Source: Candidatus Thorarchaeota archaeon MP8T_1 (GTDB taxonomy: Archaea > Asgardarchaeota > Thorarchaeia > Thorarchaeales > Thorarchaeaceae). From it: 5,748 nucleotides of DNA. The notes beneath the pieces are model-generated. The model worked only from the letters and a program-made list of their open reading frames with translations, made no database searches and was not told the DNA's origin. The stretch lies in NCBI GenBank assembly GCA_002825465.1, contig PJER01000132.1:1-5748 (forward strand), given 5' to 3'. This document shows, in pieces, positions 5,665-5,748 of this stretch; the stretch's first letter is position 1; the number at the start of each line of letters is the position of its first letter. The translations under genes were made by a program, and so were the position numbers.

Positions 5665-5748
5665 ATGTTTCGAACAATCCTTGCGCTTTTAATTGCGTTA
5701 GTGACAGCTGTATTGATTGGGGCCTTTCAGATATTAGGTCTTGATCTT
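5665..5748 (+). CDS. N-terminus of a membrane or exported protein, cut by the window edge
   Basis: Only the first 28 codons are present and the frame is open to the window end. The sequence begins MFRTILALLIALVTAVLIGA: one arginine at position 3, then about 17 hydrophobic residues. It can be a transmembrane anchor or a signal peptide; too little follows to decide or to name the family. Support comes from the upstream TATA-like element and ribosome site. The frame is also open upstream to about 5563 without a good start codon. A competing frame from an ATG at 5643 is also open but gives a sequence without recognisable character. Confidence 0.55.
   Translation, partial: MFRTILALLIALVTAVLIGAFQILGLDL

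Overview
The window looks archaeal and is a dense, mostly metabolic stretch with no RNA genes, mobile elements or CRISPR. The archaeal call rests on three things. The purine phosphoribosyltransferase is of the archaeal-type 'hypoxanthine PRTase' family. The nitrilase-family protein closely resembles, from memory, Pyrococcus PH0642. Candidate TATA-like octamers (ATTATAAG) sit at the expected distance upstream of starts. An Asgard lineage such as Thorarchaeia is conceivable because of the eukaryote-like PRMT-type methyltransferase, but that is a guess.

Left part (1-2561): a truncated MazG/DCTPP1-like pyrophosphatase enters on the + strand. It meets, tail to tail and with a 17-bp overlap, a minus-strand operon read in the order PRTase, 5'-methylthioadenosine phosphorylase (MTAP), nitrilase-family amidohydrolase. 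MTAP splits MTA into adenine and methylthioribose-1-phosphate, and the PRTase could return the purine base to the nucleotide pool. The nitrilase homologue could play an omega-amidase-like role in methionine salvage, or act on another amide. All three genes lie in one reading frame, separated by single TGA stops.

Middle (2562-3938): a small cysteine-containing TIGR04076-like protein (+) converges, with 2 bp between stops, on a minus-strand methyltransferase. The methyltransferase has the full layout of a protein arginine methyltransferase: an arginine in the N-terminal helix, a Rossmann fold, two glutamates in the correct double-E spacing, and a C-terminal barrel-like region. It lacks an obvious THW histidine. 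A 111-bp divergent intergenic region with a near-palindromic TATA element follows.

Right part (3939-5748, +): a TPR solenoid protein with a C-terminal CxxC/CxxC zinc ribbon is followed closely by a Nudix hydrolase, probably as a two-gene operon. A new promoter-like TATA element then precedes the first 28 codons of a membrane or exported protein cut by the window edge.

No unmistakable new defence or mobile system is visible. The most unusual items are the archaeal PRMT-like enzyme with its divergent TPR/zinc-ribbon neighbour, and the compact MTA-salvage operon.
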